Assembly: GCF_012939955.1 (NCBI RefSeq)
Contig: NZ_SPMY01000025.1
Coordinates: 130,270 to 194,269, forward strand
Origin: Candidatus Accumulibacter phosphatis
Lineage (GTDB): Bacteria; Pseudomonadota; Gammaproteobacteria; Burkholderiales; Rhodocyclaceae
Direction: 5' to 3'
Length of the DNA stretch: 64,000 nucleotides
Positions 54,745 through 64,000 of this stretch are shown here, piece by piece (position 1 is the stretch's first letter; each line of letters opens with the position of its first letter). The position numbers and the translations under genes were made by a program. The notes under the pieces are model-generated. The model made no database searches, was not told the origin of the DNA, and saw only the letters and a list, made by a program, of their open reading frames with translations.

Positions 54745-55374
54745 GTGGCTCGCAACCTAGATCCGAAGTGCCGTCAGTGCCGCCGCGAAGGCGAGAAGCT
54801 GTTCCTGAAGGGCGAAAAGTGTTTTACCGACAAATGCGCCATCGAGCGTCGCTCGTATGCACCGGGACAACACGGCCAGAAGTCGGGACAGCGTCTGTCC
54901 GACTACGGTGTACACCTGCGCGAAAAGCAGAAAATCCGGCGTATCTACGGTGTCCTAGAGGGACAGTTCCGTAAGGTCTACAAAGAAGCGGACCGTCGCA
55001 AAGGGGTGACCGGGGAGGTGCTGCTGCAGTTGCTGGAAGCTCGCCTTGACAACGTCGTCCATCGCATGGGCTTCGCGGCATCGCGCTCGGAGTCCCGCCA
55101 GTTGGTCAGGCACAACGGCATGCTGGTGAACGGCCGTCGGGTCAACATTCCGTCTTACCAGGTGCGTCCAGGCGATGTCATCGAGGTTTGCGAGAAGGCC
55201 AAGGCGCAGCTTCGTGTCAAGGCTTCAGCTGCCGCTGCCGAATCGCGGGGTTTTCCGGCGTGGGTAGAAGTGGACGCAAAGACGCTGAAAGGCACCTATA
55301 AGGCGCATCCGGAACGGAGTGAACTGCCGCCGACGATCAACGAGAGTCTGGTCATCGAGCTCTACTCGAAGTAG
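54745..55374 (+). CDS. rpsD: Ribosomal protein S4 with zinc-ligand cysteines
   Basis: The 209-residue protein starts with GTG ([20 protein letters not shown]) and contains cysteines in [12 protein letters not shown], a zinc-binding pattern, followed by [19 protein letters not shown]. The S4 RNA-binding domain ([20 protein letters not shown]) is present. S4 starts 30S assembly and, in E. coli, represses the alpha operon. rpoA follows by 43 bp. Confidence 0.97.
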   Translation: MARNLDPKCRQCRREGEKLFLKGEKCFTDKCAIERRSYAPGQHGQKSGQRLSDYGVHLREKQKIRRIYGVLEGQFRKVYKEADRRKGVTGEVLLQLLEARLDNVVHRMGFAASRSESRQLVRHNGMLVNGRRVNIPSYQVRPGDVIEVCEKAKAQLRVKASAAAAESRGFPAWVEVDAKTLKGTYKAHPERSELPPTINESLVIELYSK

Positions 55375-55417
55375 TAGTGGCTAGGCAGGCTTGACGGTAT
55401 CAGGCAAAGGACAGTAC

Positions 55418-56392
55418 ATGCAAAGCAGTGGACTATTTAAACCGCGCATTATCGATGTGCAGAGCTTGTCGCCGGTGCATGCTCGGGTGGTCATGGAGCC
55501 GTTTGAACGCGGTTACGGGCATACTCTGGGCAATGCCCTGCGGCGGATTCTGCTCTCTTCGATGCCCGGCTACGCGCTGACCGAGGTAAGCATAGACGGA
55601 GTCCTCCACGAGTACTCGTCAATTGACGGCGTTCAGGAGGATGTCGTCGATATTTTGCTCAACCTCAAGGGCGTGGTCTTCAAGTTGCACAACCGCGAGG
55701 AGGTGGTTGTTCGTCTCGCCAAGGAAGGCAAGGGTGTGGTTCGTGCGGCCGATATCGAGGTTTCTCACGATGTCGAGATAATCAACCCGGAACACGTGAT
55801 TGCCCACCTTTCAGCCGGTGGCAAGCTGGCCATGGAAATGAAGGTTGAAAAGTCGCTTGGTTATGTGGCGGGCAATGTTCGCGACCTGGGCGACGGCGGG
55901 AAGAGCATCGGCAAACTGGTTCTCGACGCGTCATTCAGCCCGGTTCGTCGGGTCAGCTATAACGTTGAGAGCGCTCGCGTCGAGCAACGCACCGACCTTG
56001 ACAAGCTGATCATGGAAATCGAGACCAACGGAGCGATTGAACCGGAAGAGGCGATTCGCACCGCGGCTCGTATTTTGATGGAACAACTTTCGGTGTTTGC
56101 CGATCTTGCTGGAACGGCGTTGCCCGTCGAATATCAGAAGACGGTGCAGGTGGACCCGCTCCTGTTGCGCCCGGTGGACGATCTTGAGCTGACCGTGCGG
56201 TCGGCGAATTGTCTGAAAGCGGAAAACATCTACTACATTGGTGATCTGATTCAGCGGACCGAGAACGAACTGCTGAAGACGCCTAATCTCGGGCGTAAGT
56301 CGCTTAACGAAATCAAGGAAGTGTTGGCCGCGCGCGGCCTGACGCTTGGCATGAAGCTTGAGAACTGGCCGCCGGCCGGGCTCGACAAATAA
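55418..56392 (+). CDS. rpoA: RNA polymerase alpha subunit
   Basis: The 324-residue protein has the N-terminal dimerisation domain ([40 protein letters not shown]) and the C-terminal DNA- and activator-binding domain ([40 protein letters not shown]). I prefer the ATG at 55418, with AAAGGA upstream, over an in-frame TTG 27 bp earlier. It is cotranscribed with ribosomal genes, the conserved alpha-operon layout. Confidence 0.98.
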   Translation: MQSSGLFKPRIIDVQSLSPVHARVVMEPFERGYGHTLGNALRRILLSSMPGYALTEVSIDGVLHEYSSIDGVQEDVVDILLNLKGVVFKLHNREEVVVRLAKEGKGVVRAADIEVSHDVEIINPEHVIAHLSAGGKLAMEMKVEKSLGYVAGNVRDLGDGGKSIGKLVLDASFSPVRRVSYNVESARVEQRTDLDKLIMEIETNGAIEPEEAIRTAARILMEQLSVFADLAGTALPVEYQKTVQVDPLLLRPVDDLELTVRSANCLKAENIYYIGDLIQRTENELLKTPNLGRKSLNEIKEVLAARGLTLGMKLENWPPAGLDK

Positions 56393-56422
56393 GTCGCCGG
56401 ACAAGAACAGGAAGGAATTGAT

Positions 56423-56812
56423 ATGCGTCACCGTTTGGGTCTTCGCAAACTGAATCGTACCAGCGCCCATCGGCTGGCGATGTTGCGCAATATGACTGTA
56501 TCTCTGCTGCGTGAAGAGGTCATCAAGACGACTTTGCCCAAGGCAAAGGAACTTCGCCGGGTTGTCGAGCCGATCATCACGCTTGGCAAGAAGCCGAGCC
56601 TTGCCAATCGGCGCCTGGCGTTTGACCGCCTACGCGACCGTGACATGGTCGTCAAAGTGTTTGATGAGCTTGGACCGCGTTTCGCGACGCGTAATGGCGG
56701 CTATCTGCGGATTCTCAAGTGTGGTTTCCGTGTCGGTGATAACGCCCCGATGGCTCTGGTCGAATTGCTGGACCGGCCCGAAGGCGAGGCTGCTACGGGC
56801 GCTGCCGAGTAA
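56423..56812 (+). CDS. rplQ: Ribosomal protein L17
   Basis: The 129-residue protein [20 protein letters not shown] matches L17, with [20 protein letters not shown] and [20 protein letters not shown]. It ends the superoperon. The strong terminator 39 bp downstream follows. Confidence 0.98.
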   Translation: MRHRLGLRKLNRTSAHRLAMLRNMTVSLLREEVIKTTLPKAKELRRVVEPIITLGKKPSLANRRLAFDRLRDRDMVVKVFDELGPRFATRNGGYLRILKCGFRVGDNAPMALVELLDRPEGEAATGAAE

Positions 56813-56850
56813 AAGCTGGGGCTCACAAGCTGGCGTAAGCCTCCGCGGAT

Positions 56851-56879
56851 AAAAAAACCAGGCCTGGCCTGGTTTTTTT
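56851..56879 (+). terminator. Terminator of the ribosomal superoperon
   Basis: AAAAAACCAGGC pairs with GCCTGGTTTTTT around a CTG loop. A-run and T-run flank the stem, so it works in both directions: for rplQ on plus and for the ABC exporter that ends at 56904 on minus. Confidence 0.92.
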
Positions 56880-56903
56880 GTGTGTGATGTTAGCGGCTTT
56901 TGG

Positions 56904-58755
56904 TTAGCGGATGGCGCTGCGCCCGACCGGGACGACGGTCGCCGACGCCGCCTTTGGCGCCGTCTCCTCCTGCTGCTGCAGCTCCCACATCTGCGCGTAG
57001 AGGCCTCTGGCCTGCAACAGCTGCGGGTGCGAACCGCGCTCGACGATGCGTCCAGCGTCCATGACCAGGATCTGGTCCGCATTCATGATCGTCGATAGGC
57101 GGTGGGCGATGACCAGCGTGGTCCGCCCGCGGGCCGCGTTGTCAAGGCTGGCCTGGATCGCTTTTTCGGTTTTTGAGTCCAGGGCCGAGGTGGCTTCATC
57201 GAAGATCAGTACCGGCGGGTTCTTGAGCAGCGCGCGAGCGATCGCCACGCGCTGCTTTTCACCCCCGGAGAGTTTCAGGCCGCGCTCGCCGACGCGCGTT
57301 TCGTAGCCATCAGGGAGCTGCTCGATGAAACGCGCTAGCTGAGCCGCTGCCGCAGCAGCCAAGACTTCGTCGTGGCTGGCGTCCGGGCGACCGTACTGAA
57401 TGTTGTAGTAGATGCTGTTGTTGAAGAGCACGGTATCCTGCGGAACGATGCCGATCGCGGCGCGCAGACTGGCTTGGGTCAGCTGTCGTAAATCGCTCCC
57501 GTTGGCGCGGATCTGGCCGCCGCTGACATCGTAGAAGCGATACAGAAGGCGCGCCAGGGTTGATTTGCCGGAGCCCGACTCGCCGACCACGGCGACCGTG
57601 TGGCCGGCAGGGATAGTGAAGTCGACGCTGTGCAGAATCTGGCGGTTCGCTTCGTAGAAGAAGTCGACTGCGCAGAAACGGACCTGCACGGGGCCGGGCG
57701 GCAGTACGGTGGCGGAGGTTGCGTCGGCGATTTCGCGGTTGACCGCGAGCAGACCGAACATGCGCTCGATGTCGGTCAGCGACTGTCGAATTTCCCGGTA
57801 GACGACGCCGAGGAAGTTGAGTGGCATGTAGAGCTGAATCAGGAAGGCATTGACCAGTACCAGGTCACCAATGGTCATCGTGCCATCAACGACGCCAGCG
57901 GCAGCTCGCCACATCATTGCCGTCACCCCCAAAGCGATACTGACCTGCTGACCAAGGTTCAGCCAGGACAGCGAGATTCGGCTTCTCGTCGTGGCGTCTT
58001 CCCAGTCGCCCAGTTGTTGGTCGTAGCGTTGCGCTTCATATTCCTCGTTGTTGAAATATTTGACTGTCTCGTAGTTGATCAGGCTATCGATGGCGCGCGT
58101 ATTGGCGGCCGAGTCGGTCTCGTTGACTTTCCGTCTGATGGCGATTCGCCAGTTGCTCACCTTGACCGTGAACACCACGTAGGCGCCCAGCGAAGCCAGG
58201 GTGATGAGGACGAAGACGCTGTCGTAGCGGGCAAAGAGGATGGCCAGGACGAGGCCGATTTCGACCAGGGTGGGGAGGATCGAATAGAGCGCATAGCTGA
58301 TCAGATTGGAAATCGAGCGGCTGCCGCGCTCGATATCGCGTGACACCCCACCGGTTTCGCGATGCAGGTGAAAGCGAAGTGACAGTTCGTGCAGGTGGCG
58401 AAAGACTTCCACCGCGATGCGCCGCACGGCGCGTTGTGTGACGCGCGCAAAGAGGATTTCGCGCAACTCCGTAAACAGGGTGCTCGAAAAAACGTAGCGC
58501 GCCGTACAAGGCGAGCAGCAGGGCTGGCAGAACCAGCACCTGCTGCTCGCTGCTCAGGGCGTCGATCATGTCCTTGAAAACCAGGGGCACGGCAACGTTG
58601 GCCAGCTTGGCAGTGAACAGGCAGGACAGCGCCAACAGGACCCGCCACTTGTACTGCCACAGATACGGAACGAGCTTTTTCAGCGTTAGCCAGAGGTGGG
58701 CGTCGGCGGCTGCTGGGCGATCGAGAGCGGCGGTGGACGTGGTAGAGCGGCGCAT
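56904..58755 (-). CDS. ABC exporter with fused ATPase, Atm1/HMT-like (one-base insertion)
   Basis: Joined, the protein is about 617 residues. It has six membrane helices (start MRRSTTSTAALDRPAAADAH, then LTLKKLVPYLWQYKWRVLLA) and an ATPase with Walker A VVGESGSGKSTL, signature LSGGEKQRVAIARALL, Walker B VLIFDEATSALD and a switch His (IAHRLSTI). This is the Atm1/HMT-type family that exports glutathione-linked compounds or metal adducts. A 6-base A run (58487-58492) breaks the frame. Five bases restore LYGALRFSSTLFTELREILF. It is divergent from the TetR gene; the two promoters share the gap. Confidence 0.88.
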
Positions 58756-58877
58756 GTGAGTGATGAGGTGGTGGTGGACCAGCGCTGCAGTATGCCTGTT
58801 GTGACGGCGCAGGGCCGCGAGGCCGGTACAGAAAGATGCAAAAAAGCCTTGCATTTGCCAGCAGCCGACCCTAGTAT

Positions 58878-58893
58878 TCAAACGAACGTTTGA
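58878..58893. promoter_or_regulatory. PsrA-like TetR operator
   Basis: TCAAACG (58878-58884) and CGTTTGA (58887-58893) form an inverted repeat with a 2-bp centre. The core CAAAC-N4-GTTTG fits the operator pattern reported for the TetR-type fatty-acid regulator PsrA of Pseudomonas. It lies in the divergent gap between the ABC exporter and TetR genes, about 85 bp upstream of the TetR start. Confidence 0.6.
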
Positions 58894-58977
58894 ACGAAGC
58901 TTGGGCGCGCTCTTCAGCTTCGCTCCTAGCGGTTCATCGAACTACTCCAGCCTGAACATTTTTGGACCATCGATCTC

Positions 58978-59767
58978 ATGGCCGATCAAAAGACCAATCA
59001 CGATACTCGCGAACGCATCCTGGATGTCGCCGAGCTGCTGTTCATGACGAACGGTTATGAAGGGACGTCAATGCGCGTGATCACCAGCGGTGCTGAGGTC
59101 AATCTGGCGGCTGTGAATTACCATTTCGGTTCCAAGGAGGCGCTGCTGCGCGAGGTTTTCCGGCGCCGGCTCAGCTGGCTGAATCGCGAGCGACTGCACG
59201 CGCTCGACTTACTCGAAGCGGAGGCGGCTGGCGCGCCGCTGAAGCCTTCGCAGATCCTCGAAGCCTTTTTTGGCACGCTCTTGCGCATCGGTGAGGACTC
59301 CTCTCTTGGCGGCATGACTTTCCTGCGCCTGCTCGGTCGCACCTTGACCCAACCGGCGGAGTTCATCCGGACTTTTTTTTGCCAGCGAGTATGCGGAAGT
59401 AATCGACCGCTACAAGCAGGCGCTGTTCAGCGCCTTGCCCGACGTTCCGCAAGCCGAACTCGTCTGGCGCCTGCATTTCATGCTTGGTGCCATGTCCTAC
59501 GCGATTGCCGGCACGGACGTTCTGCGAGTGCTTACCGGCTGTGAGTTGGGCGATTGGGCCGGTGAGGGCGCTGCTGACAGTGTCGACGATAGCGCTCTCG
59601 CCAAGCGGCTTGCGCAGCGCTTGATGCCGTTTCTGCTCGGTGGCCTGCGCGCCCCGCTGCCGTCAGGTCTGCAGTCACTGACCGCTTCGCCCGCTTCGCC
59701 CGATTCGCCCAGCGCGGGCGACACGGAGCCGCAAACCTCGAATCACTTACTGGAGAAACAGCCATGA
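58978..59767 (+). CDS. TetR-family regulator of fatty-acid oxidation (one-base insertion)
   Basis: Joined, the protein is about 262 residues. It has a TetR HTH (RERILDVAELLFMTNGYEGT, then SMRVITSGAEVNLAAVNYHF and GSKEALLREVF) and a ligand-binding part of PsrA type (FGTLLRIGEDSSLGGMTFLR, then VWRLHFMLGAMSYAIAGTDV). An 8-base T run (59373-59380) breaks the frame; seven bases give IRTFFASEYAEVIDRYKQAL. It overlaps fadE by 4 bp, so it heads that operon. The palindrome upstream is its likely site. It probably derepresses when acyl-CoA is bound. Confidence 0.88.
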
Positions 59768-62115
59768 TCACGACGATCATCTTGGTGCTCATCGGCATCA
59801 CTCTGCTGAGCATTGCCATACTGATCAGCGTTCGCCCCTGGCGGCAGTCGCTGATAAGCCGTCGTGTTTTCGCGACCTACAAACGCATTCTGCCGCAGAT
59901 GTCGGACACCGAGCGCGAAGCGCTCGAAGCCGGGACGGTCTGGTGGGACGGCGAACTGTTCCGCGGCAATCCCGACTGGAACCAGCTGCTCGCCTATCCG
60001 GTACCAAAACTCAGCGCTGAAGAGCAGTCCTTCATGGACCATGAAGTCGAAGAAGCCTGCGCGCTGGTCGATGACTGGAAGGTCACCAGCGAAGACTTCG
60101 ACATGACGCCGGAAGCGTGGCAATACATCAAGAGCAAGGGCTTTCTCGGGATGATCATTCCGAAGAAATACGGTGGCCTGGAGTTCTCGGCGTTCGCACA
60201 TTCACAGATTGTCACCAAATTGTCGACGCGTAGCTCGTCCTTGTCGGTGTCGGTGATGGTGCCGAACTCGCTTGGCCCCGCCGAACTCCTTCTGCACTAC
60301 GGTACTGACACGCAGAAGAATCACTACCTGCCACGCCTGGCCAAGGGCCTCGAAGTGCCGGCTTTCGCCCTCACCAGTCCGTGGGCGGGTTCCGACGCCG
60401 GCTCGATTCCCGACGTCGGCATCGTCTGCAAGGGGCTCTGGAAAGGCCAGGAAGTGGTCGGCATGCGGGTGACCTGGGACAAGCGTTACATCACGCTGGG
60501 CCCGGTATGCACCCTCCTCGGCCTGGCGTTTCACCTCTATGACCCCGCTGGGCTGCTTGGTGACAAGAAGCATATCGGTATTACCTGCGCGCTGGTGCCG
60601 CGCGACACGCCGGGTGCCGATATCGGTCGCCGCCACGTGCCGCTGAATGCGATGTTCATGAACGGTCCGACGCGTGGCAAGGACGTGTTCATGCCTTTGG
60701 ACTACGTGATCGGCGGTCCGGGCATGGTCGGGCAGGGCTGGCGGATGCTGATGGAGTGTCTGGCCGCAGGTCGCTCGATCTCGCTGCCTTCGTCGAATGC
60801 CGGTATGGCCCAGCTTACGGCCCGCACGGTCGGCGGCTACGCCCGCGTTCGCAGCCAGTTCAAGATGGCTATCGGGCGCTTCGAGGGCGTCGAAGAGCCG
60901 CTCACCCGCATTGGTGCGTACACCTACATGATGGACGCCGTCCGCAAGATGACTGCCGGCGCCATCGATCTCGGTGAGAGGCCATCGGTGGTTTCGGCGA
61001 TCGCCAAATATCATGTCACCGAGCGTGCTCGCCAGGTGGTCAATGACGGCATGGACATTGTCGGCGGCAAGGGGATCTGCCTGGGCCCGTCAAACTTCAT
61101 CGGTCGAGCCTATCAGCAGTTGCCGATCGGTATCACCGTCGAAGGCGCGAACATCCTGACGCGCAGCATGATCCTCTTTGGCCAGGGCGCTATCCGCTGC
61201 CATCCCTACGTGCTCAAGGAAATGAAGGCGGCCTACAACCCGGATGCCAAGCAGGGCTTGCTTGACTTCGACGAAGCCTTCTTTGGTCATGCTGCCTATA
61301 CCGTCAAGCACGCCTTCGGGGCGCTCGGGAAGGGCCTGACTGGCTCCCATTTTGTTTCGGTGCCGGCCAATGTGGCGCCGGAGACCAGGCGCTACTACCA
61401 GCAACTGACACGCTTCTCTTCGGCTTTCGCTTTCCTCGCCGACATCTCGATGCTGGTCCTTGGTGGCGAACTGAAGCGGCGCGAAAAGCTCTCTGCGCGT
61501 CTGGGCGACATTTTGTCGATGCTCTATCTGTGCTCGGCGACGCTCAAGCGTTACGAGTCGGAAGGCCGTCAGCAGGCCGATGCACCGCTGATGCACTGGG
61601 CTATGTGGGACACCATGTACAAGGCGCAGATGGCTTTTGACGGCGTGATTGCCAACTTCCCCGTGCGCTGGATCGGGCGCATGCTGTATCGCATCGTTTT
61701 CCCGCTCGGTCATCCTTACGATGTGCCGTCGGACAGGATTGGGCACCAGGTGGCCAAGCTGATGATCGAGCCGTCTGCTTCGCGCGATCGACTGACGGCG
61801 GAAACCTATCTGCCGAAAGTGGCTAGCGAACCGGTCGGTGCGGTCGAACTGGCCCTGCTGGCGACGATCGAGGCGGAGCCGATCGAGGCCAGGATTCGGG
61901 CGGCGGAAAAGGCCGGCGCGTTGGCCGACAACCCGGACGCCAACGTTCGCGATCTGGTACATGCAGCTTTCGCCGCCGGCATCGTTACCACCGCCGAGTA
62001 CGCAGTACTCAAGCGGCGCAACGAACTGCGCGACATCGTCATCCATGTCGACGATTTTCCATACGATCTGGGCCGTTCGCGCGCACAAGCCCTGCTTCAC
62101 AAGGCGGCAGCGTAG
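59764..62115 (+). CDS. fadE: Acyl-CoA dehydrogenase, FadE type
   Basis: The 783-residue protein has an N-terminal membrane helix (TIILVLIGITLLSIAILISV), as in FadE. The acyl-CoA dehydrogenase domain has AFALTSPWAGSDAGSIPDVG near residue 200, VNDGMDIVGGKGICLGPSNF near 430, and a DUF1974 C-terminal domain. FadE oxidises acyl-CoA to trans-2-enoyl-CoA at the inner membrane, passing electrons to ETF. It overlaps the TetR gene by 4 bp. The thiolase lies 86 bp downstream. It is longer than most soluble acyl-CoA dehydrogenases (380) but normal for the FadE class. Confidence 0.95.
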   Translation: MITTIILVLIGITLLSIAILISVRPWRQSLISRRVFATYKRILPQMSDTEREALEAGTVWWDGELFRGNPDWNQLLAYPVPKLSAEEQSFMDHEVEEACALVDDWKVTSEDFDMTPEAWQYIKSKGFLGMIIPKKYGGLEFSAFAHSQIVTKLSTRSSSLSVSVMVPNSLGPAELLLHYGTDTQKNHYLPRLAKGLEVPAFALTSPWAGSDAGSIPDVGIVCKGLWKGQEVVGMRVTWDKRYITLGPVCTLLGLAFHLYDPAGLLGDKKHIGITCALVPRDTPGADIGRRHVPLNAMFMNGPTRGKDVFMPLDYVIGGPGMVGQGWRMLMECLAAGRSISLPSSNAGMAQLTARTVGGYARVRSQFKMAIGRFEGVEEPLTRIGAYTYMMDAVRKMTAGAIDLGERPSVVSAIAKYHVTERARQVVNDGMDIVGGKGICLGPSNFIGRAYQQLPIGITVEGANILTRSMILFGQGAIRCHPYVLKEMKAAYNPDAKQGLLDFDEAFFGHAAYTVKHAFGALGKGLTGSHFVSVPANVAPETRRYYQQLTRFSSAFAFLADISMLVLGGELKRREKLSARLGDILSMLYLCSATLKRYESEGRQQADAPLMHWAMWDTMYKAQMAFDGVIANFPVRWIGRMLYRIVFPLGHPYDVPSDRIGHQVAKLMIEPSASRDRLTAETYLPKVASEPVGAVELALLATIEAEPIEARIRAAEKAGALADNPDANVRDLVHAAFAAGIVTTAEYAVLKRRNELRDIVIHVDDFPYDLGRSRAQALLHKAAA

Positions 62116-62201
62116 AGGTGATCGAGGCGGTATGCGGAGGTACGGCGCTTGCGCCATGCCTCTGTCCTTGATTTGCAGCGAGAATTAACTCGGGAGACAG
62201 A

Positions 62202-63491
62202 ATGGGATTCCAGCCAGTGTATGTGGTGGACGGTGCGAGAACGCCGTTCCTCAAGGGGCGCAACGCGCCCGGGCCATTTTCGGCCAGCGATCTGGCGGTA
62301 CAGGCCGGCCGCGCGCTGCTGATTCGCCAGTCCTTCGCGGCCAGCGATTTCGACGAGGTGATTCTCGGTTGCGCCAGTCCTTCGCCGGATGAAGTGAACA
62401 TCGGCCGTGTTGTCGCCCTGCGCCTGGGTTGCGGTCACAAGGTGCCGGCGTGGACGGTGATGCGTAACTGCGCCAGCGGCATGCAGGCGCTCGATTCGGC
62501 AATCGCCAATATCCAGAACGGACGCTCGCAACTGGTCCTGGCCGGTGGTGTCGATGCCCTGTCGCACGCAGCGCTGCTTTACTCGGAAGCGATGGTGCGC
62601 TGGTTCGCGCAGATGATGCAGGCGAGGACGCTCAGCGAGAAGGCCGCTGTGTTCGCCAAGCTGCGTCCGGCACAACTGCTGTCGCCGGTGATCGCTCTGC
62701 TGAAAGGTTTGACCGACCCGAACATTGGTCTGCTGATGGGGCAGACGGCGGAAAATCTTGCCTGGCGCTTCGGGATTTCGCGTCACGACATGGATCAATT
62801 CAGCGTTGGTAGCCACCAGCGAGCCGTTGCCGCCCGTGCCGCCGGACACCTTGGCGAGATCGTTCCGCTGCTTGACACTCAAGGCACGGTCTATGGCGAA
62901 GACGATGGTGTGCGTGCCGATTCGAACCTCGCTGCTCTGAGCAAGCTGAAGCCGTTTTTCGATCGTCGTTACGGCCGCGTCACGCCGGGCAACAGCTCGC
63001 AAATCAGCGACGGTGCCGCCTGGCTGATCCTCGCCTCCCAGGCCGCCATCGACAAGTGGGGGCTCGAGCCGCTCGGCAGAATCACGGATAGCCAATGGGC
63101 TGCTCTCGACCCGGCGCAGATGGGCCTTGGTCCGGTACACGCGGCGACGCCGATCCTGCAGCGCAACGGACTGGCGCTCGATGACGTCGATCTCTGGGAA
63201 ATCAACGAAGCCTTCGCCGCGCAGGTGCTTGGCTGCCTGGCTGCCTGGGAATCGGACGAGTACTGCCGTGAGCAGCTGGACTTGCCGGCGGCCTTTGGCT
63301 CGCTGCCGCGGGCGCGTCTCAATGTCGATGGCGGTGCGGTCGCCGTCGGTCATCCGGTCGGCGCGTCGGGTGCGCGTATCGTTCTGCACCTGCTGCATGC
63401 CTTGCGCGCAGCCAAGGCCAGGCGCGGCGTCGCAGCGATCTGCATCGGCGGTGGCCAGGGCGGTGCGATGCTCGTTGAGAGCATCGGCTGA
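62202..63491 (+). CDS. fadI: Acetyl-CoA C-acyltransferase (3-ketoacyl-CoA thiolase)
   Basis: The 429-residue protein has the thiolase Cys motif VMRNCASGMQALDSAI (near residue 89), the EINEAFAAQ segment, the VGHPVGASGAR motif, and the C-terminal Cys motif AICIGGGQGGAMLVES. The length matches FadI/MTP-beta-like thiolases. It cleaves 3-ketoacyl-CoA to acetyl-CoA and a shortened acyl-CoA. It lies between fadE and the multifunctional alpha-subunit gene, as in fatty-acid oxidation operons. The name fadI rather than fadA is a guess based on length. Confidence 0.92.
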   Translation: MGFQPVYVVDGARTPFLKGRNAPGPFSASDLAVQAGRALLIRQSFAASDFDEVILGCASPSPDEVNIGRVVALRLGCGHKVPAWTVMRNCASGMQALDSAIANIQNGRSQLVLAGGVDALSHAALLYSEAMVRWFAQMMQARTLSEKAAVFAKLRPAQLLSPVIALLKGLTDPNIGLLMGQTAENLAWRFGISRHDMDQFSVGSHQRAVAARAAGHLGEIVPLLDTQGTVYGEDDGVRADSNLAALSKLKPFFDRRYGRVTPGNSSQISDGAAWLILASQAAIDKWGLEPLGRITDSQWAALDPAQMGLGPVHAATPILQRNGLALDDVDLWEINEAFAAQVLGCLAAWESDEYCREQLDLPAAFGSLPRARLNVDGGAVAVGHPVGASGARIVLHLLHALRAAKARRGVAAICIGGGQGGAMLVESIG

Positions 63492-63522
63492 TGGCAGTCA
63501 CTGGCAAACATGAGGACAAGGC

Positions 63523-64000
63523 ATGAATATCGAAAGCAATGCTTACCGCAACTGGCAGCTCGAGGTGGATGGTGCAGGGCTGGCCTGGGCGACATTGGAC
63601 AGAGTCGGCGAGACGACGAATTCACTGTCCAGCGAGGTGATGGACGAACTGGCATCGATTCTCGCTCGCTTCGACAGCGAGCCACCGAAAGGGCTGATTT
63701 TCCGTTCCGGAAAGTCGGCAGGCTTTATCGCCGGTGCGGACATTCAGGAGTTCACCCAGCTCGACACGCCCGCAAAAGGCATCGCGCTGGTTGAGCGCGG
63801 CTGGCAGCTCTTCAATCGCCTGGCAGCAGTCAGCTATCCGACGCTGGCGCTGGTGCGCGGCCATTGCCTGGGTGGCGGTCTCGAACTGGCGTTGGCGTGC
63901 CGCTATCTGCTGGTCGTCGACGAGCCAGCGACGCGGCTGGGCCTGCCCGAGGTCGTGATGCTGGGCATCGGTTCCTGGCTGGGGATGGCATGGTTGCGTC
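63523..64000 (+). CDS. Fatty-acid oxidation complex alpha subunit, enoyl-CoA hydratase part (3' end beyond window)
   Basis: The gene starts at 63523 after GAGGACAAGG and runs off the right edge. It has the crotonase fold of FadB/FadJ: WATLDRVGETTNSLSSEVMD, then FIAGADIQEF (oxyanion residues), VRGHCLGGGLELALACRYLL and LGLPEV. The remaining hydroxyacyl-CoA dehydrogenase part must lie beyond the window. The last 50 bases read IGSWLGMAWLR where the family has IVPGWGGM; reading part of this stretch in another frame gives VPGW, so compensating indels are suspected near the edge. FadJ/FadB-like; the exact type is not settled. Confidence 0.85.
   Translation, partial: MNIESNAYRNWQLEVDGAGLAWATLDRVGETTNSLSSEVMDELASILARFDSEPPKGLIFRSGKSAGFIAGADIQEFTQLDTPAKGIALVERGWQLFNRLAAVSYPTLALVRGHCLGGGLELALACRYLLVVDEPATRLGLPEVVMLGIGSWLGMAWLR

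Overview
The window is GC-rich bacterial chromosome. It looks like a betaproteobacterium, most likely in the Rhodocyclaceae / 'Candidatus Accumulibacter' neighbourhood. The gene order secY-infA-rpmJ-rpsM is typical of Betaproteobacteria. A PhaM-like granule protein, an acetate symporter, methylmalonate-semialdehyde dehydrogenase and many fatty-acid/acyl-CoA enzymes fit a polyhydroxyalkanoate-cycling organism. The genus is an inference; only the class is well supported.

Layout. (1) 1-3.4 kb: the start of a fused indolepyruvate ferredoxin oxidoreductase, divergent from a LysR regulator, then a decayed hsdS remnant and a VapBC-type toxin-antitoxin pair. (2) 3.4-10 kb: mmsA, a DUF3037 gene, and an envelope trio (DUF2092 protein, Asn-rich repeat protein, large Gly-rich lipoprotein). 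(3) 10-18 kb: cardiolipin synthase, three small envelope proteins, an octaheme cytochrome with a TPR tail, a small Cys-containing secreted protein and an EF-hand protein. (4) 17-27.3 kb, minus strand: an outer-membrane barrel and a patatin-like type Vd autotransporter, a TIGR02647 protein, SelO, a TerB-like protein, an unusual alpha-carbonic anhydrase and the ActP/DUF485 acetate uptake pair. (5) 27.8-38 kb, plus strand: a long catabolic operon with acyl-CoA ligase, LivG, LivH, LivM, substrate-binding protein, LivF, PaaK-like ligase, an unknown secreted protein and a CaiB-type CoA-transferase. (6) 38-41 kb: PhaM, a membrane methyltransferase and an FAD-linked oxidase on the minus strand. (7) 41-56.9 kb: tRNA-Tyr/Gly/Thr, tuf and the complete S10-spc-alpha ribosomal superoperon, closed by a strong terminator. 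(8) 56.9-64 kb: an Atm1-like ABC exporter, then a TetR regulator with a PsrA-like operator heading fadE, a thiolase and the start of a FadJ/FadB-type gene.

The strongest cross-cutting signal is technical. At least twelve genes carry one-base frame errors, nearly all an extra base in a homopolymer run: cls, cah, phaM, rplW, rplV (twice), rplF, rpmD, secY (twice), infA, the ABC exporter and the TetR gene. rpsE lacks one base. Many of these genes are essential, so sequencing or assembly error is by far the likeliest cause. I give them as single full-length genes and state where the frame breaks.

The most interesting biological leads are a compound palindromic repeat family with two good copies and one partial copy, one of them between livG and livH; a tRNA-tuf-S10 junction that looks like a hybrid of two loci; a promoter plus terminator-like hairpin between rpsJ and rplC; a two-domain secreted carbonic anhydrase; and an octaheme-HEAT-TPR cytochrome. 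I found no CRISPR array, prophage, insertion sequence or clearly new defence system.
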